This document shows positions 10,058 to 17,285 of a DNA stretch of 64,000 nt, in pieces. The first letter of the stretch is position 1, and every line of letters starts with the position of its first letter. Under the pieces are notes generated by a model, which made no database searches, was not told the DNA's origin, and was given only the letters and a program-made list of their open reading frames with translations. Origin of the DNA: Paenibacillaceae bacterium (lineage in GTDB: Bacteria; Bacillota; Clostridia; Lachnospirales; Lachnospiraceae); contig SVDU01000015.1 of assembly GCA_015057705.1 (NCBI GenBank), forward strand, positions 78,626-142,625. Direction: 5' to 3'. The position numbers and the translations under genes were made by a program.

Positions 10058-11137
10058 TTATTGACTTGCGGCTTTCGTGGTTTCGGAAGCCGATTCTGAT
10101 TCTGATTTACCAGTTCCTTCCATGACGGTTAAAAATTCCGTTGCTACGTAGGCCTGTTTCCCTTCAAATGTGATAACGGTCCATTTATCATCATAGGTAT
10201 CAACATACTCCACAACAGTACCAGATGCAAGGCTTCCAAGCTTTGTGCTGTCGGAAGCAGGTTTGGACCGGACATTAAGTTTACTTTTAGTTGTATAAAC
10301 TTTCGGAGGCTCTGTTTCTGTTTCTGCAGGCTCAGTAACAACTTCCGCAGTAGTAGATATTGGCTCTGAAGTAACCTCTGTTGAAATCTCTGTAGGCACA
10401 GTCTCATTCTTTTTATCTTTCCCTGGTATCAGCTTTACAATAATCACCACAACAACAAAAAGAAGTAAAAATATAAGAAGCGGCTTTAATAAACCGGATA
10501 AATCAGAACGTCTGTTTTTAATACGGCGTCGGCTTCTGTTTTGAGGAGCCGGGCGTCTGTCATTTCTTGGCGCAGTACCCTGAGGTGGTCTTTGACCTGA
10601 TCTGGAACCAGAACTCTGTGGTGCTCTGCGGGAAGAACCGGTATTGGCCCTTTGAGGCGTTCCTGTTCTTCTGGGCTCGTCTGCCGTAGCCGCAGCTCTC
10701 TGGGAGGCAGCTCTTGATGCGATGGGAGCGGCCTGTACACCTGAAGTGCGTGGTTTCTGGGCGTGTGAACCCTGATTGCTTTTATGAAATGCGTTTGTAA
10801 AGGCAGTAACTTCAATAGAAATCAGTTTACAGGCTTCCGAAGCATCATAGGGACTGTCATTGCCCTCGTGTACTGCTTTATTACCAAGTACCCGGATCCG
10901 GTGGTAGTGATCTTTGACCGTCTGGGAAATAAATCGTCCTTCATATAACTGATCAATGCTGTCTGCCAGATCGGTTTCCACAATCAAAGCCTTTTCGGCA
11001 AGAAAATGAATCATATATTCCAGAGTCTGACGAGCTTTGATCATGACCATGTTATACTGCTTCTGGTTCATAAGTGCCTCGGTTTCCCTCAAACCCTGCT
11101 GGATTTTGATCCAGAGACTGTTATCTGTAGTTCCCAT
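10058..11137 (-). CDS. Membrane-anchored SH3b protein with DUF4145-like N-terminal domain
   Basis: 359 aa from ATG at 11137, chosen because GGAGGA at 11144-11149 precedes it; an upstream TTG lacks such a site. Three parts: residues ~1-115 resemble a DUF4145/HEPN-like helical domain (IRVLGNKAVHEG is the recognisable motif); ~120-215 is a low-complexity, Arg/Pro/Ser-rich linker; one membrane helix (PLLIFLLLFVVVVIIVKLI); then a Thr/Glu-rich extracellular linker and a C-terminal bacterial SH3 domain (KLNVRSKPASDSTKLGSL). SH3b domains bind cell-wall material, so it probably links a cytosolic helical domain to the wall. Function unknown. Two ATTATA/TATAAT-like -10 boxes lie at 11181-11196. Confidence 0.75.
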   Translation of the reverse strand: MGTTDNSLWIKIQQGLRETEALMNQKQYNMVMIKARQTLEYMIHFLAEKALIVETDLADSIDQLYEGRFISQTVKDHYHRIRVLGNKAVHEGNDSPYDASEACKLISIEVTAFTNAFHKSNQGSHAQKPRTSGVQAAPIASRAASQRAAATADEPRRTGTPQRANTGSSRRAPQSSGSRSGQRPPQGTAPRNDRRPAPQNRSRRRIKNRRSDLSGLLKPLLIFLLLFVVVVIIVKLIPGKDKKNETVPTEISTEVTSEPISTTAEVVTEPAETETEPPKVYTTKSKLNVRSKPASDSTKLGSLASGTVVEYVDTYDDKWTVITFEGKQAYVATEFLTVMEGTGKSESESASETTKAASQ

Positions 11138-11234
11138 GTATTTCCTCCTTTGCAAAACGGTTATATCCTAATATACTGACATTATACTAGATTATAGTAA
11201 ATTGCGCACCTGTTATTTTATTGTTTTTGAATTT

Positions 11235-11253
11235 GTAAGAGAAAATTAAAAAA
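11235..11253 (+). repeat. attL core of element 1
   Basis: The 19-mer gtaagagaaaattaaaaaa is identical at 24642-24660. Similarity continues imperfectly for about 30 bp (shared cctataaata). It lies 58 bp beyond the integrase stop codon, the usual place for an attachment site. Confidence 0.75.
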
Positions 11254-11292
11254 TATACAGGGAGTACCTATAAATAAAGGATTCCCTGTATA
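11254..11292 (-). terminator. Terminator of the integrase gene, overlapping attL
   Basis: Perfect 10-bp inverted repeat tatacaggga ... tccctgtata, followed on the minus strand by six T (bases 11253-11248), which belong to the attL core. The integrase transcript would end inside attL. Confidence 0.75.
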
Positions 11293-11304
11293 TAAAAAAT
11301 AGCT

Positions 11305-11323
11305 GTGATACTATTTTGATACT
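11305..11323 (+). repeat. Arm-type repeat, left end
   Basis: GTGATACTA-N4-GATACT; the same sequence with a different N4 occurs in the same orientation at 24520-24538 just inside attR. The 3' end of the integrase gene overlaps it. A likely integrase or excisionase arm site. Confidence 0.55.
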
Positions 11324-12363
11324 AATTCTTGTAATTTGTTTGCAACTTCATTGTGTTTATTAGGATATAAATGACCGTAAATGTTGTTTACCATGTCTAC
11401 TGAATCCCCTATGCGTTCTGCTATAAGATAGGGAGAAAACCCCATGTCTATCAATAGGGAAACATGGCTATGCCGAATGTCATGTATGCGTATTGGCTTA
11501 ATCCCGGAAGCTGCGCAGGCTTCTTTTAAACCGATGCATAGTCTATACCGGGTGATTTGAAAAAGCCTGTCCTTAGGTCCTATTCCGTAGTTCATACCTA
11601 TAAAATTTTTCAAGTAATCTGTAAGGAAGGGCGGTATAGTAATAAGCCGGGTACTGCCGGCTGTTTTGGGTGAGGTAATAACGTCATTTTGATCATGTCG
11701 GTGATACGTTTTGGAAATTGATACAGTGTTTGATTTTAAGTCGATATCCTCTGGACTGAGAGCTAACAGCTCACCACAACGTACTCCAGTATAGTATAAA
11801 GTATTAAAAGCTGTTTTGAGAGCAATATCGTCTATTTTTGATTCAAATAATTTAAAATCCTCCGGTGTCCAAAAGTCAACTCTTCCGGCTTTTAATTTAC
11901 CGATTGATCCTGTAACCTTACAGGGGTTCTTTGGCAGGTCATAATATTTAACGGCATAGTTTAGGATTGCATTAAGCTGATTATATACTTGCCGCTGTGA
12001 TGTTTCTTTCAAGCCCGCTTTCATAATTTTGTTTTGCCATTTTCTAATGTCTGCAGGCGTGATCTGGTTAATGGGCTTGTCTTTGAAAAATGGGACTATA
12101 TGATGCATGAATAAATACCGTTTAGGCTTCATTGTGGAAGTTTTTAGACGGTGCTCCATATCTTCCATATATAAATCATATAATGCCTGAAAACTCATAT
12201 CAGGCGTTCCCTGTTGCTTTTCCAGGAACTCGCGTTCCCAGGCAGCAGCTTCTTTTTTAGTCTTAAATCCCCGTTTCATTTTGGTCTTGCGGATTCCGGT
12301 CCAGTCTGTATAGTAGAATTTGCAGTACCAGGAGCTGCGCTCTTCGTCTTTGTAAGATGGCAT
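11311..12363 (-). CDS. int: Tyrosine-type site-specific integrase
   Basis: 350 aa from ATG at 12363 (MPSYKDEERSSWYCKF), supported by AAAGGAAT at 12371-12378. N-terminal arm-binding region (residues ~1-50, AP2-like WYCKFYYTDWTGIRK), a SAM-like core-binding domain (~55-155), then the catalytic domain with Arg in TGVRCGELLAL, the HxxR motif in IHDIRHSHVSLL and the nucleophile Tyr in NNIYGHLYP. The usual His/Trp of the 'GH' box is Asp (RIGDSVDM), a variant also common in Firmicute phage integrases. It catalyses integration and excision of element 1 at the 19-bp core. Confidence 0.95.
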   Translation of the reverse strand: MPSYKDEERSSWYCKFYYTDWTGIRKTKMKRGFKTKKEAAAWEREFLEKQQGTPDMSFQALYDLYMEDMEHRLKTSTMKPKRYLFMHHIVPFFKDKPINQITPADIRKWQNKIMKAGLKETSQRQVYNQLNAILNYAVKYYDLPKNPCKVTGSIGKLKAGRVDFWTPEDFKLFESKIDDIALKTAFNTLYYTGVRCGELLALSPEDIDLKSNTVSISKTYHRHDQNDVITSPKTAGSTRLITIPPFLTDYLKNFIGMNYGIGPKDRLFQITRYRLCIGLKEACAASGIKPIRIHDIRHSHVSLLIDMGFSPYLIAERIGDSVDMVNNIYGHLYPNKHNEVANKLQELVSK

Positions 12364-12385
12364 AAATATCATTCCTTTCATTCTG

Positions 12386-12408
12386 GCCGGGCAGCATAGG
12401 AATGAGTG
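12386..12408 (+). repeat. 23-bp direct repeat, copy 1
   Basis: gccgggcagcat-r-ggaatgagtg; copy 2 at 13194-13216 differs at one base. The two copies flank the repressor/Cro module. Function unknown. Confidence 0.6.
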
Positions 12409-12428
12409 GAATTGTGTGCTTTACTTCA

Positions 12429-12833
12429 TTATTCTTTGTCAGGTTCTGTATTTTCGGGCTTGTCTGCCAAATATCCTATATAATCATAAGCCTTTGCTAT
12501 TCCCTGGTGATTTAACATATCTAATTTATTCTTTGCTTCATTACGGAGTGTTGCAGTAGTTCCCTCTTTGTTAACTTGGCTATTATCATGAGCAATGGGA
12601 ATTTTGAAATCTTCTACAAAATCTTCCGTTGTGTACTGTCCCCAATCTGCTAATTCATGTAACGGAACTCCCAGAGCACCTGCAATAGAACGAAGCGTTT
12701 CTATTTTAGGTAGTCTATTACCTTTTTCATATTGTGCAATCATTTGCGGAGAAACGCCAAGTGCTGTACCAAGCATTTTTTGGGTCATATTGGCCGCTTT
12801 TCTTGCATTACGAATTTTTTCGCCGATTTTCAA
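12429..12833 (-). CDS. XRE-family repressor (CI-like) of element 1
   Basis: 134 aa. N-terminal helix-turn-helix at about residues 13-60 (NMTQKMLGTALGVSPQMIAQYEKGNRLP), then a short C-terminal segment that probably dimerises; no LexA-type peptidase motif is seen, so induction must work by another route, for example an antirepressor. Divergent from the Cro-like gene at 12989, with three operator-like repeats between. Most likely the master repressor of the element. Confidence 0.9.
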   Translation of the reverse strand: MKIGEKIRNARKAANMTQKMLGTALGVSPQMIAQYEKGNRLPKIETLRSIAGALGVPLHELADWGQYTTEDFVEDFKIPIAHDNSQVNKEGTTATLRNEAKNKLDMLNHQGIAKAYDYIGYLADKPENTEPDKE

Positions 12834-12890
12834 GTTCCTATCACCTCCCTGTTATGCTAGCCTTTATCATACCATAATACAAGCACAAAA

Positions 12891-12969
12891 TAAAGCAAAA
12901 GATTGAAAAAAGGCTTGACTAAAGCAAAAGATTGACTTAATATAAAAGAGAAGTAAAGCAAATGATTGA
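12891..12969 (+). promoter_or_regulatory. Operator triplet and early promoter of element 1
   Basis: Three direct copies of TAAAGCAAAAGATTGA at 12891-12906, 12920-12935 and 12954-12969 (the third with one mismatch). A strong promoter lies across copy 2: TTGACT at 12915-12920, 17-bp spacer, TAATAT at 12938-12943. Repressor bound at copy 2 would block the rightward early transcript; a leftward promoter with extended -10 (TGG-TATGAT) for the repressor lies near 12860. Confidence 0.75.
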
Positions 12970-12988
12970 AATGAAAGGAGAAGAAGAT

Positions 12989-13180
12989 ATGAGAGTCAAC
13001 AGAAAAAAGTTACTTCTTACCATGTTAGATCTGGATATGAAAGTAGGTCAGCTGGTAGAAAAATCCGGGCTTTCTCGCTGCACTGTTTCCGCAGTTCGAA
13101 GTGGAAAAACTTGTTCACTAGAAACGGTACAGAAATTAGCGCAGGCTCTGGGCGTAGAGCCGATAGAAATTACTGAATAA
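12989..13180 (+). CDS. Cro-like helix-turn-helix protein
   Basis: 63 aa from ATG at 12989, preceded by AAAGGAGAAGA. The helix-turn-helix is at residues ~18-45 (KVGQLVEKSGLSRCTVSAVRSG), followed by TVQKLAQALGVEPIEI, the usual end of small XRE proteins. First gene of the rightward transcript, divergent from the repressor; it would oppose or balance the repressor at the shared operators. Confidence 0.85.
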   Translation: MRVNRKKLLLTMLDLDMKVGQLVEKSGLSRCTVSAVRSGKTCSLETVQKLAQALGVEPIEITE

Positions 13181-13515
13181 ACACAATTAACATGCCGGGC
13201 AGCATGGGAATGAGTGAAACGTTGTAACATCACAACTAAAAGGGTACTGCAAAAAGGAGTACCCTTTGTATCGTCCGTTTTGGACGGTATGAATGCAAAA
13301 TCCAAAAGGGTATATGTGAAGTAAATATCCTCTCATATCAACCGGGGACATTCGTCCTGGTTCTCACCACTCAGGGTGAAAAGGTGGCTGTTCTGGCCAT
13401 GTTATATAGCAGTATTCCATTCGTCCTACATGAAGAGTGAAGAGGTTTTCAACATCAATGTTGTAAAGTGAAGTGTTTTCTGCATTCGTGCGGAATTACA
13501 GGAAGGAGATCCATT
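13181..13515 (+). other. Structured 335-bp leader region without a gene
   Basis: No convincing coding sequence. Several local hairpins in a row: gttgt/acaac (13222-13237), aaagggtac/gtaccctt (13238-13267), cgtcc/ggacg (13272-13287), ggac/gtcc around 13346-13358, tcacc/ggtga (13364-13379) and caacat/atgttg (13450-13461). It also holds copy 2 of the 23-bp repeat at 13194-13216. It could be an untranslated leader controlling early gene expression or a small RNA. Confidence 0.4.
13194..13216 (+). repeat. 23-bp direct repeat, copy 2
   Basis: Matches 12386-12408 with one mismatch (a/g at position 13). Same orientation, 808 bp apart. Confidence 0.6.
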
Positions 13516-13707
13516 ATGACGGCAACGGATGTAATTCGGTATTTAGCATTGGTAGATCGCAGAATGTTCATTATAGAGCATTCGGGCATGAGCTGGCAGC
13601 CAGAGTATGGCCCGGAGTTGGAAAGTATTGATCAGGAGCTTGTTGATCTGCGGAAAGTGATTGACGCGGAGCATATCAGAAGAAAGGGGCATAAGTGCAA
13701 GAAATAG
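13516..13707 (+). CDS. Small hypothetical protein of element 1
   Basis: 63 aa from ATG at 13516, with GGAAGGAG at 13501-13508. Hydrophilic, mainly helical, ending in a basic tail (RRKGHKCKK). No recognised family. Its end overlaps the start of the Rha-like gene by 13 nt, so the two are likely co-translated. Confidence 0.65.
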   Translation: MTATDVIRYLALVDRRMFIIEHSGMSWQPEYGPELESIDQELVDLRKVIDAEHIRRKGHKCKK

Positions 13708-14345
13708 TCTTAATCAGGGGAAAGGAAATTTTTACAGATAGCATGGTTATGTCAAATGGTACAGGCGTAGGGCATAGAAAGATTAAATATGTAATCCGTA
13801 CTCATAAAAACGATCTGGAAAAACTGGGAAAACTTTCGGCCCCATATCAGGCAGAAAGTACCGGGGGAAGACCAGAGGAATATTACCAATTAAATGAGCA
13901 GCAGTCCACTTTCATTATTACTTTATTAAAGAACACTGAAAGGGTAACGGCTTTCAAATTGGAGCTTGTGCGACAGTTTTATGTCATGCGCCAGCTTCTC
14001 CAACAGAAGCGGACTAATATTTATAAGGATGCACGGTCTTATCAGGTAGATATTCGAAAGAAGGAAACAGACACGATTAAGGAGTTTGTGGAGTATGCCA
14101 AGGGACAGGGAAGTCTTAACGCTGACAGATATTATACCTCACTTTCCAGACTGGCAGATAAAGCTGCGGGAATTACTGAACGCCAGATGGCAAACATGGA
14201 GCAGTTGGGGCGTTTGGCTATGGTAGAGAAGATTATTAGTTGTTGCATTATGGAAGGGATGGAGTTAATGGAGCCATATAAAGACATTTACCAGTCTTGC
14301 AAACGGCGTTTAGATCAGTTCCAGACAATAGCATATTTAAAATGA
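13695..14345 (+). CDS. Rha-family phage regulatory protein
   Basis: 216 aa, GTG start within the preceding gene. The N-terminal ~90 residues match Rha (phage regulatory protein, pfam09669): motif GVGHRKIKYVIRTH followed by GRPEEYYQLNEQQSTFIITLLKNT and FKLELVRQFYVMRQ. The C-terminal ~120 residues are helical and element-specific. Rha proteins are toxic-to-host or antirepressor-like regulators in temperate phages; here it could antagonise the repressor, since the repressor lacks a self-cleavage domain. Confidence 0.8.
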   Translation: MQEIVLIRGKEIFTDSMVMSNGTGVGHRKIKYVIRTHKNDLEKLGKLSAPYQAESTGGRPEEYYQLNEQQSTFIITLLKNTERVTAFKLELVRQFYVMRQLLQQKRTNIYKDARSYQVDIRKKETDTIKEFVEYAKGQGSLNADRYYTSLSRLADKAAGITERQMANMEQLGRLAMVEKIISCCIMEGMELMEPYKDIYQSCKRRLDQFQTIAYLK

Positions 14346-14359
14346 AGGGAGTGAAAGAG

Positions 14360-14554
14360 TTGAGTAAATTAATGATTACCGCTGCAGAGGTAGCAAATAT
14401 TATGGATTGTTCAGAGCGTCACGGCTATAAGCTGATCCAGGAAATGAACGGGGAGCTTAAGGCCAAGGGATTCATAATCAGAGCAGGGAGAGTCCCCCGG
14501 AAGTATTTTTTTGAAAGAGTGGGGTTAGAGGAGGTAGAAATATATGAAGGATAG
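14360..14554 (+). CDS. Small DNA-binding protein (excisionase/MerR-like HTH)
   Basis: 64 aa from TTG at 14360, preceded by AGGGAGTGA. The motif TAAEVANIMDCSERHGYKLIQEMNGELKAKG is a winged-helix start common in phage excisionase-like and ICE regulators. The C-terminus GRVPRKYFFERVG fits the wing. Could be the excisionase for the integrase, or a transcription regulator. An ATG at 14372 is an alternative start. Confidence 0.65.
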   Translation: MSKLMITAAEVANIMDCSERHGYKLIQEMNGELKAKGFIIRAGRVPRKYFFERVGLEEVEIYEG

Positions 14555-14729
14555 GTATTACCAAGTGACCATATTATGTGGACCGAAACATGATGTTGAT
14601 GATATTTTTAATCCTAAAGTTTTTCCAAGTACATACGAAGAGGCTATACAGATTATGCAACCATGGGTGGAGCAAGGTTGGGATGTAATTGTTACAACTA
14701 GACTGCGTGATGATGGAGACAAAGAATGA
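14544..14729 (+). CDS. Small hypothetical protein of element 1
   Basis: 61 aa. GGAGGT lies 10 nt upstream of its ATG and it overlaps both neighbours by a few bases, as expected of a compact phage operon. It contains FPSTYEEAIQIMQPWVEQGWDVIVTTRLRDD, a small alpha/beta pattern, but no family is recognised. Confidence 0.6.
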   Translation: MKDRYYQVTILCGPKHDVDDIFNPKVFPSTYEEAIQIMQPWVEQGWDVIVTTRLRDDGDKE

Positions 14730-15679
14730 GAAGTGAATCAAATGGGCGTCTCTGGTGGCTGCAGTTACAATTTGCATTTTTTCAAGATAAGAAGGTCAGG
14801 GCATTAAGAAGGAAATTTGGTGACCTTGCTTTGATTATCTATCAAAAGATGATGCTTAAAAGTCTTGAAAACAATTGCTATATGAAATTTGAAGGGCTAG
14901 AAGATACTTTTGAAGAGGAGATAGCTATAGATATTTCTGAAGATGAAGCGGAAAAAACAGAACTGATCAAGAAGGTTATGAATTTTCTAATTGGCCATGA
15001 GTTAATGATTGAACAGGAAGAAGGTAGCTTTTTCTTTCCTCAGGCCGCAAAAATGAGCGGCAGTGAAGGCAGTTCTGCGGAACGAATGAGACAAAAAAGA
15101 GAACGAGAAAAGGCGACGTCACAATGTGACGCAAGCATGTCAAATAGTGACGATATAATAACAAGAACAAAAACAGATACAGATTTACATCTAAAGTCAA
15201 ATAAAAGTAAGACTTTAGATGTAAAATCAAAAACAGATACAGAACAGGCTGTTTTTGATTCTGTTGACCGACAAGCGGCTTCGGCTGCGGCAAAGGCCGA
15301 GCCGCCCGCCGGTGATTTGTTTTCTATTAAGCAGTTAGAGGTTATAGTCACTAAGAATAAAGTAAACCTTACCCAGGAGGGAATTAAAGAATTTTACGAT
15401 CAAATGCAAGATGATAGATGGACGCTTTATAGCAAGCCTATTGAGAGAAAAACTATACTCAGGGCGTTGAGGGCTTATGCAAAACATCATCCTGAGTATG
15501 CACCAGAGTCGGAGAAAGAAGTAGAATCCAAGCACGCCCCGAAAGAGATTATAGATACAGAAATTCCTTTAGAGGAAAAGAGGGAAAAACAGAGGGTAGA
15601 GCAGGACGAGACTCAGCGTATCCTTTCTGATCCAGTAGCGTTTGAACAATGGATAAATGAAGAGTTCGGAGAGGAGTGA
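14726..15679 (+). CDS. Phage replisome organizer / replication initiation protein
   Basis: 317 aa. The N-terminal ~115 residues (RLWWLQLQFAFFQDKKVRALRRKFGDLALIIYQKMM) match the replisome organizer N-terminal domain (Rep_Org_N/DUF4373 type), a winged-helix origin-binding module. A low-complexity linker (~125-200, repeated KTDT) contains the DNA hairpin described at 15168-15243. The C-terminus (~200-300, LTQEGIKEFYDQMQDD...KTILRALRAYAKHHPEY) resembles a DnaD-like or helicase-loader-binding part. It probably opens the element's origin and recruits host DnaC/DnaG. Confidence 0.8.
   Translation: MRSESNGRLWWLQLQFAFFQDKKVRALRRKFGDLALIIYQKMMLKSLENNCYMKFEGLEDTFEEEIAIDISEDEAEKTELIKKVMNFLIGHELMIEQEEGSFFFPQAAKMSGSEGSSAERMRQKREREKATSQCDASMSNSDDIITRTKTDTDLHLKSNKSKTLDVKSKTDTEQAVFDSVDRQAASAAAKAEPPAGDLFSIKQLEVIVTKNKVNLTQEGIKEFYDQMQDDRWTLYSKPIERKTILRALRAYAKHHPEYAPESEKEVESKHAPKEIIDTEIPLEEKREKQRVEQDETQRILSDPVAFEQWINEEFGEE
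15168..15243 (+). repeat. Origin-like hairpin between two 16-bp direct repeats inside the rep gene
   Basis: caaaaacagatacaga occurs at 15168-15183 and 15228-15243, exactly 60 bp apart. Between them is a perfect 15-bp inverted repeat, tttacatctaaagtc at 15184-15198 and its complement at 15211-15225, with a 12-nt A-rich loop. Iterons within the initiator gene are typical of phage and satellite origins. Confidence 0.6.
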
Positions 15680-15686
15680 CCTAAAA

Positions 15687-15941
15687 ATGAACAGTTGTGC
15701 ATATTTCGAAATGGAAAAGGAAATTTGTAAAATCATTAGAAAACACCTGAATGATGACCAGATTGAAGAGAACTACCAGAATGCTTGTAATAAATATTTT
15801 CCAGATGGTGGTTGTAGTTTGGATCCAATGGACTTAGTGGTCCATGAGTGTCGCAAAGTGGCATTAAGCGAAATACCACAAGAGGAGTTCACTCCACAAC
15901 AACTGCTATTTATTCGTAAAGCATGGAAATTGAATGTATAG
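15687..15941 (+). CDS. Small hypothetical protein
   Basis: 84 aa from ATG at 15687 (GAGGAGTGA just upstream). Acidic, helical, with a few Cys. No family recognised. It follows the replication gene with a short overlap of its leader; probably in the same transcript. Confidence 0.6.
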   Translation: MNSCAYFEMEKEICKIIRKHLNDDQIEENYQNACNKYFPDGGCSLDPMDLVVHECRKVALSEIPQEEFTPQQLLFIRKAWKLNV

Positions 15942-16071
15942 CCCCCTAAGAAATTAAAACAGCCCCACAGGGAGCAGCCACTCCCCACAGGGCCATAGCA
16001 GCCGGAGCCGCTACATAAATAGACATGTTTATAGTAGCATACTTTCCCGGCAGAAGGAAAGAGGTAATTTT

Positions 16072-16539
16072 ATGAATTATCCTAATTTGGTAGAAATAAT
16101 TACATATCATCCTTACCATGTTTCTACATTTGCTAATTATGCGGAGGTAACCGGAGAATTATTGCAGGAAGTATTAAGGGGACGAGAAGAGTTGCTTCCG
16201 GAAGAAATTCGCAATATTTCTAAGTATGCAGGACTTTCTAAGTCTGTCTTAATGTGCCCTAAGTTAATTATGCTTGATATTCGCAGATATCGGCATCGTA
16301 CAATGATTAATGAATTATTAGAGAAAGCCAGATATATACAACGTTGCCAAGAAAACGGCAGCCATGCTGCAGACGTCTTTATGAAATATAATATCGGGTA
16401 TATAGCCGAACTTAGGCGATCGTTCGTAGATGATAAAGCAACCTATGGCCAGTATATTGGAGCCAGAGAGTATGTAAAACAATGCCTATCATTTATTAAC
16501 AGTGAGCAGAGAAAAAAAAACGGTAAGAACCGTATCTAA
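16072..16539 (+). CDS. Hypothetical phage-type protein
   Basis: 155 aa. The first ~60 residues include a helix-turn-helix-like pattern (VSTFANYAEVTGELLQEVLRGREELLPEEIRNISKYAGLS), followed by a basic helical region (DIRRYRHRTMINELLEKARYIQ). This looks like the XRE-like early protein seen in Clostridia prophages; role unknown. The ~130-bp gap before it contains inverted GC-rich repeats (ccacaggg, ggagc) but no gene. Confidence 0.65.
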   Translation: MNYPNLVEIITYHPYHVSTFANYAEVTGELLQEVLRGREELLPEEIRNISKYAGLSKSVLMCPKLIMLDIRRYRHRTMINELLEKARYIQRCQENGSHAADVFMKYNIGYIAELRRSFVDDKATYGQYIGAREYVKQCLSFINSEQRKKNGKNRI

Positions 16540-16556
16540 AAGGGGGATCTTGTAAA

Positions 16557-16913
16557 ATGACCAGAGATTTATATATTGATAGTAAAGTTTTAGATCTTGA
16601 GGTACTGGCCAATAAAGCGAAAGTAATAATTGATGATGTGAACCAGGGGTATTTCTGCGAAAGAATCGAATCACCAGGAGACGCATGGAGAGTATTAACC
16701 CCTTATTATGAGAATGCAGGGACAAAGGTTAATATTGCAAGTGATATTATTTTCGAACTCGTCAAGAGTCTTACAAACCTGCGTAGCGTTTTAGATGCCG
16801 ATAACGGTGACGAAGCTGAAAGAGAATTTAAAATCTATGACTATATGGACAAGCACAACTGTGATCGGGACGTTGCGGAGCTTCTTCTCCAGGATCAGGA
16901 GGAACATGATTAA
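16557..16913 (+). CDS. Hypothetical protein
   Basis: 118 aa, acidic, helical. Start ATG at 16557, 17 nt after the previous stop, with AAAAGGGGGATC as ribosome binding site. No recognisable domain; the C-terminus (DKHNCDRDVAELLLQDQEEHD) is strongly acidic. Part of the early operon. Confidence 0.65.
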   Translation: MTRDLYIDSKVLDLEVLANKAKVIIDDVNQGYFCERIESPGDAWRVLTPYYENAGTKVNIASDIIFELVKSLTNLRSVLDADNGDEAEREFKIYDYMDKHNCDRDVAELLLQDQEEHD

Positions 16914-16922
16914 CCGGGAGCG

Positions 16923-16943
16923 GCGTTGCGATATCGCAACAGG
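16923..16943. repeat. Shared palindrome, copy in element 1
   Basis: Core TTGCGATATCGCAA (perfect 14-bp palindrome) with the flanks gcg and cagg. The whole 21-mer is identical at 56634-56654 in element 2. Here it lies between two genes, directly before the small membrane peptide gene. Confidence 0.7.
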
Positions 16944-16956
16944 AAGAGAGGAACAC

Positions 16957-17043
16957 ATGAATGTTTTATTATACAGGCTTACCATTTGCTCCATGGTCAT
17001 TAATTGCCTTCTGGCAGCGGCATTTGGCTATTTGGTGAGGTAA
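16957..17043 (+). CDS. Predicted 28-aa membrane peptide
   Basis: MNVLLYRLTICSMVINCLLA AAFGYLVR is one short hydrophobic helix with Arg residues at the ends. AGAGAGGAA precedes the ATG, and the next gene begins 5 nt after its stop. Small, so coding status is tentative; it could be a regulatory leader or a membrane-acting peptide. Confidence 0.45.
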   Translation: MNVLLYRLTICSMVINCLLAAAFGYLVR

Positions 17044-17048
17044 TAGCC

Positions 17049-17192
17049 ATGATAAAGATTAAAGTATCCTATGAACGGCCGGAGGAGCTTAAGAAGATAT
17101 TGGACAGGCTCCGGCCAGAGGTTAAAAGTCTGAAGGTTGCAAGGAACCAGGAAGGGCAGTTTAAAAAGGCATACATTGAAGTGAAGGAGTGA
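17049..17192 (+). CDS. Small conserved phage protein
   Basis: 47 aa from ATG at 17049 (MIKIKVSYERPEELKKIL). The pattern of a beta strand, a helix, and the ending QEGQFKKAYIEVKE resembles a small protein often seen in the early region of Clostridia phages. No function known. A terminator follows at 17198. Confidence 0.65.
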   Translation: MIKIKVSYERPEELKKILDRLRPEVKSLKVARNQEGQFKKAYIEVKE

Positions 17193-17197
17193 GAGGG

Positions 17198-17226
17198 AGC
17201 ACCTGGGAAACTGGGTGCTTTTCTTT
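17198..17226 (+). terminator. Terminator separating early operon from HEPN-FRG cargo
   Basis: Stem agcacc ... gggtgct followed by ttttcttttgg. The same terminator type (cacc...gggtg[t/c]ttttctttt) precedes the KAP gene (23091) and the membrane protein gene of element 2 (62729). An extended -10 (TGG-TATATT) follows near 17240. Confidence 0.8.
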
Positions 17227-17285
17227 TGGATAATTATGGTATATTATAGAGCATATAAAGTAAAAGAAAAGGGAGGGGGATTTAT

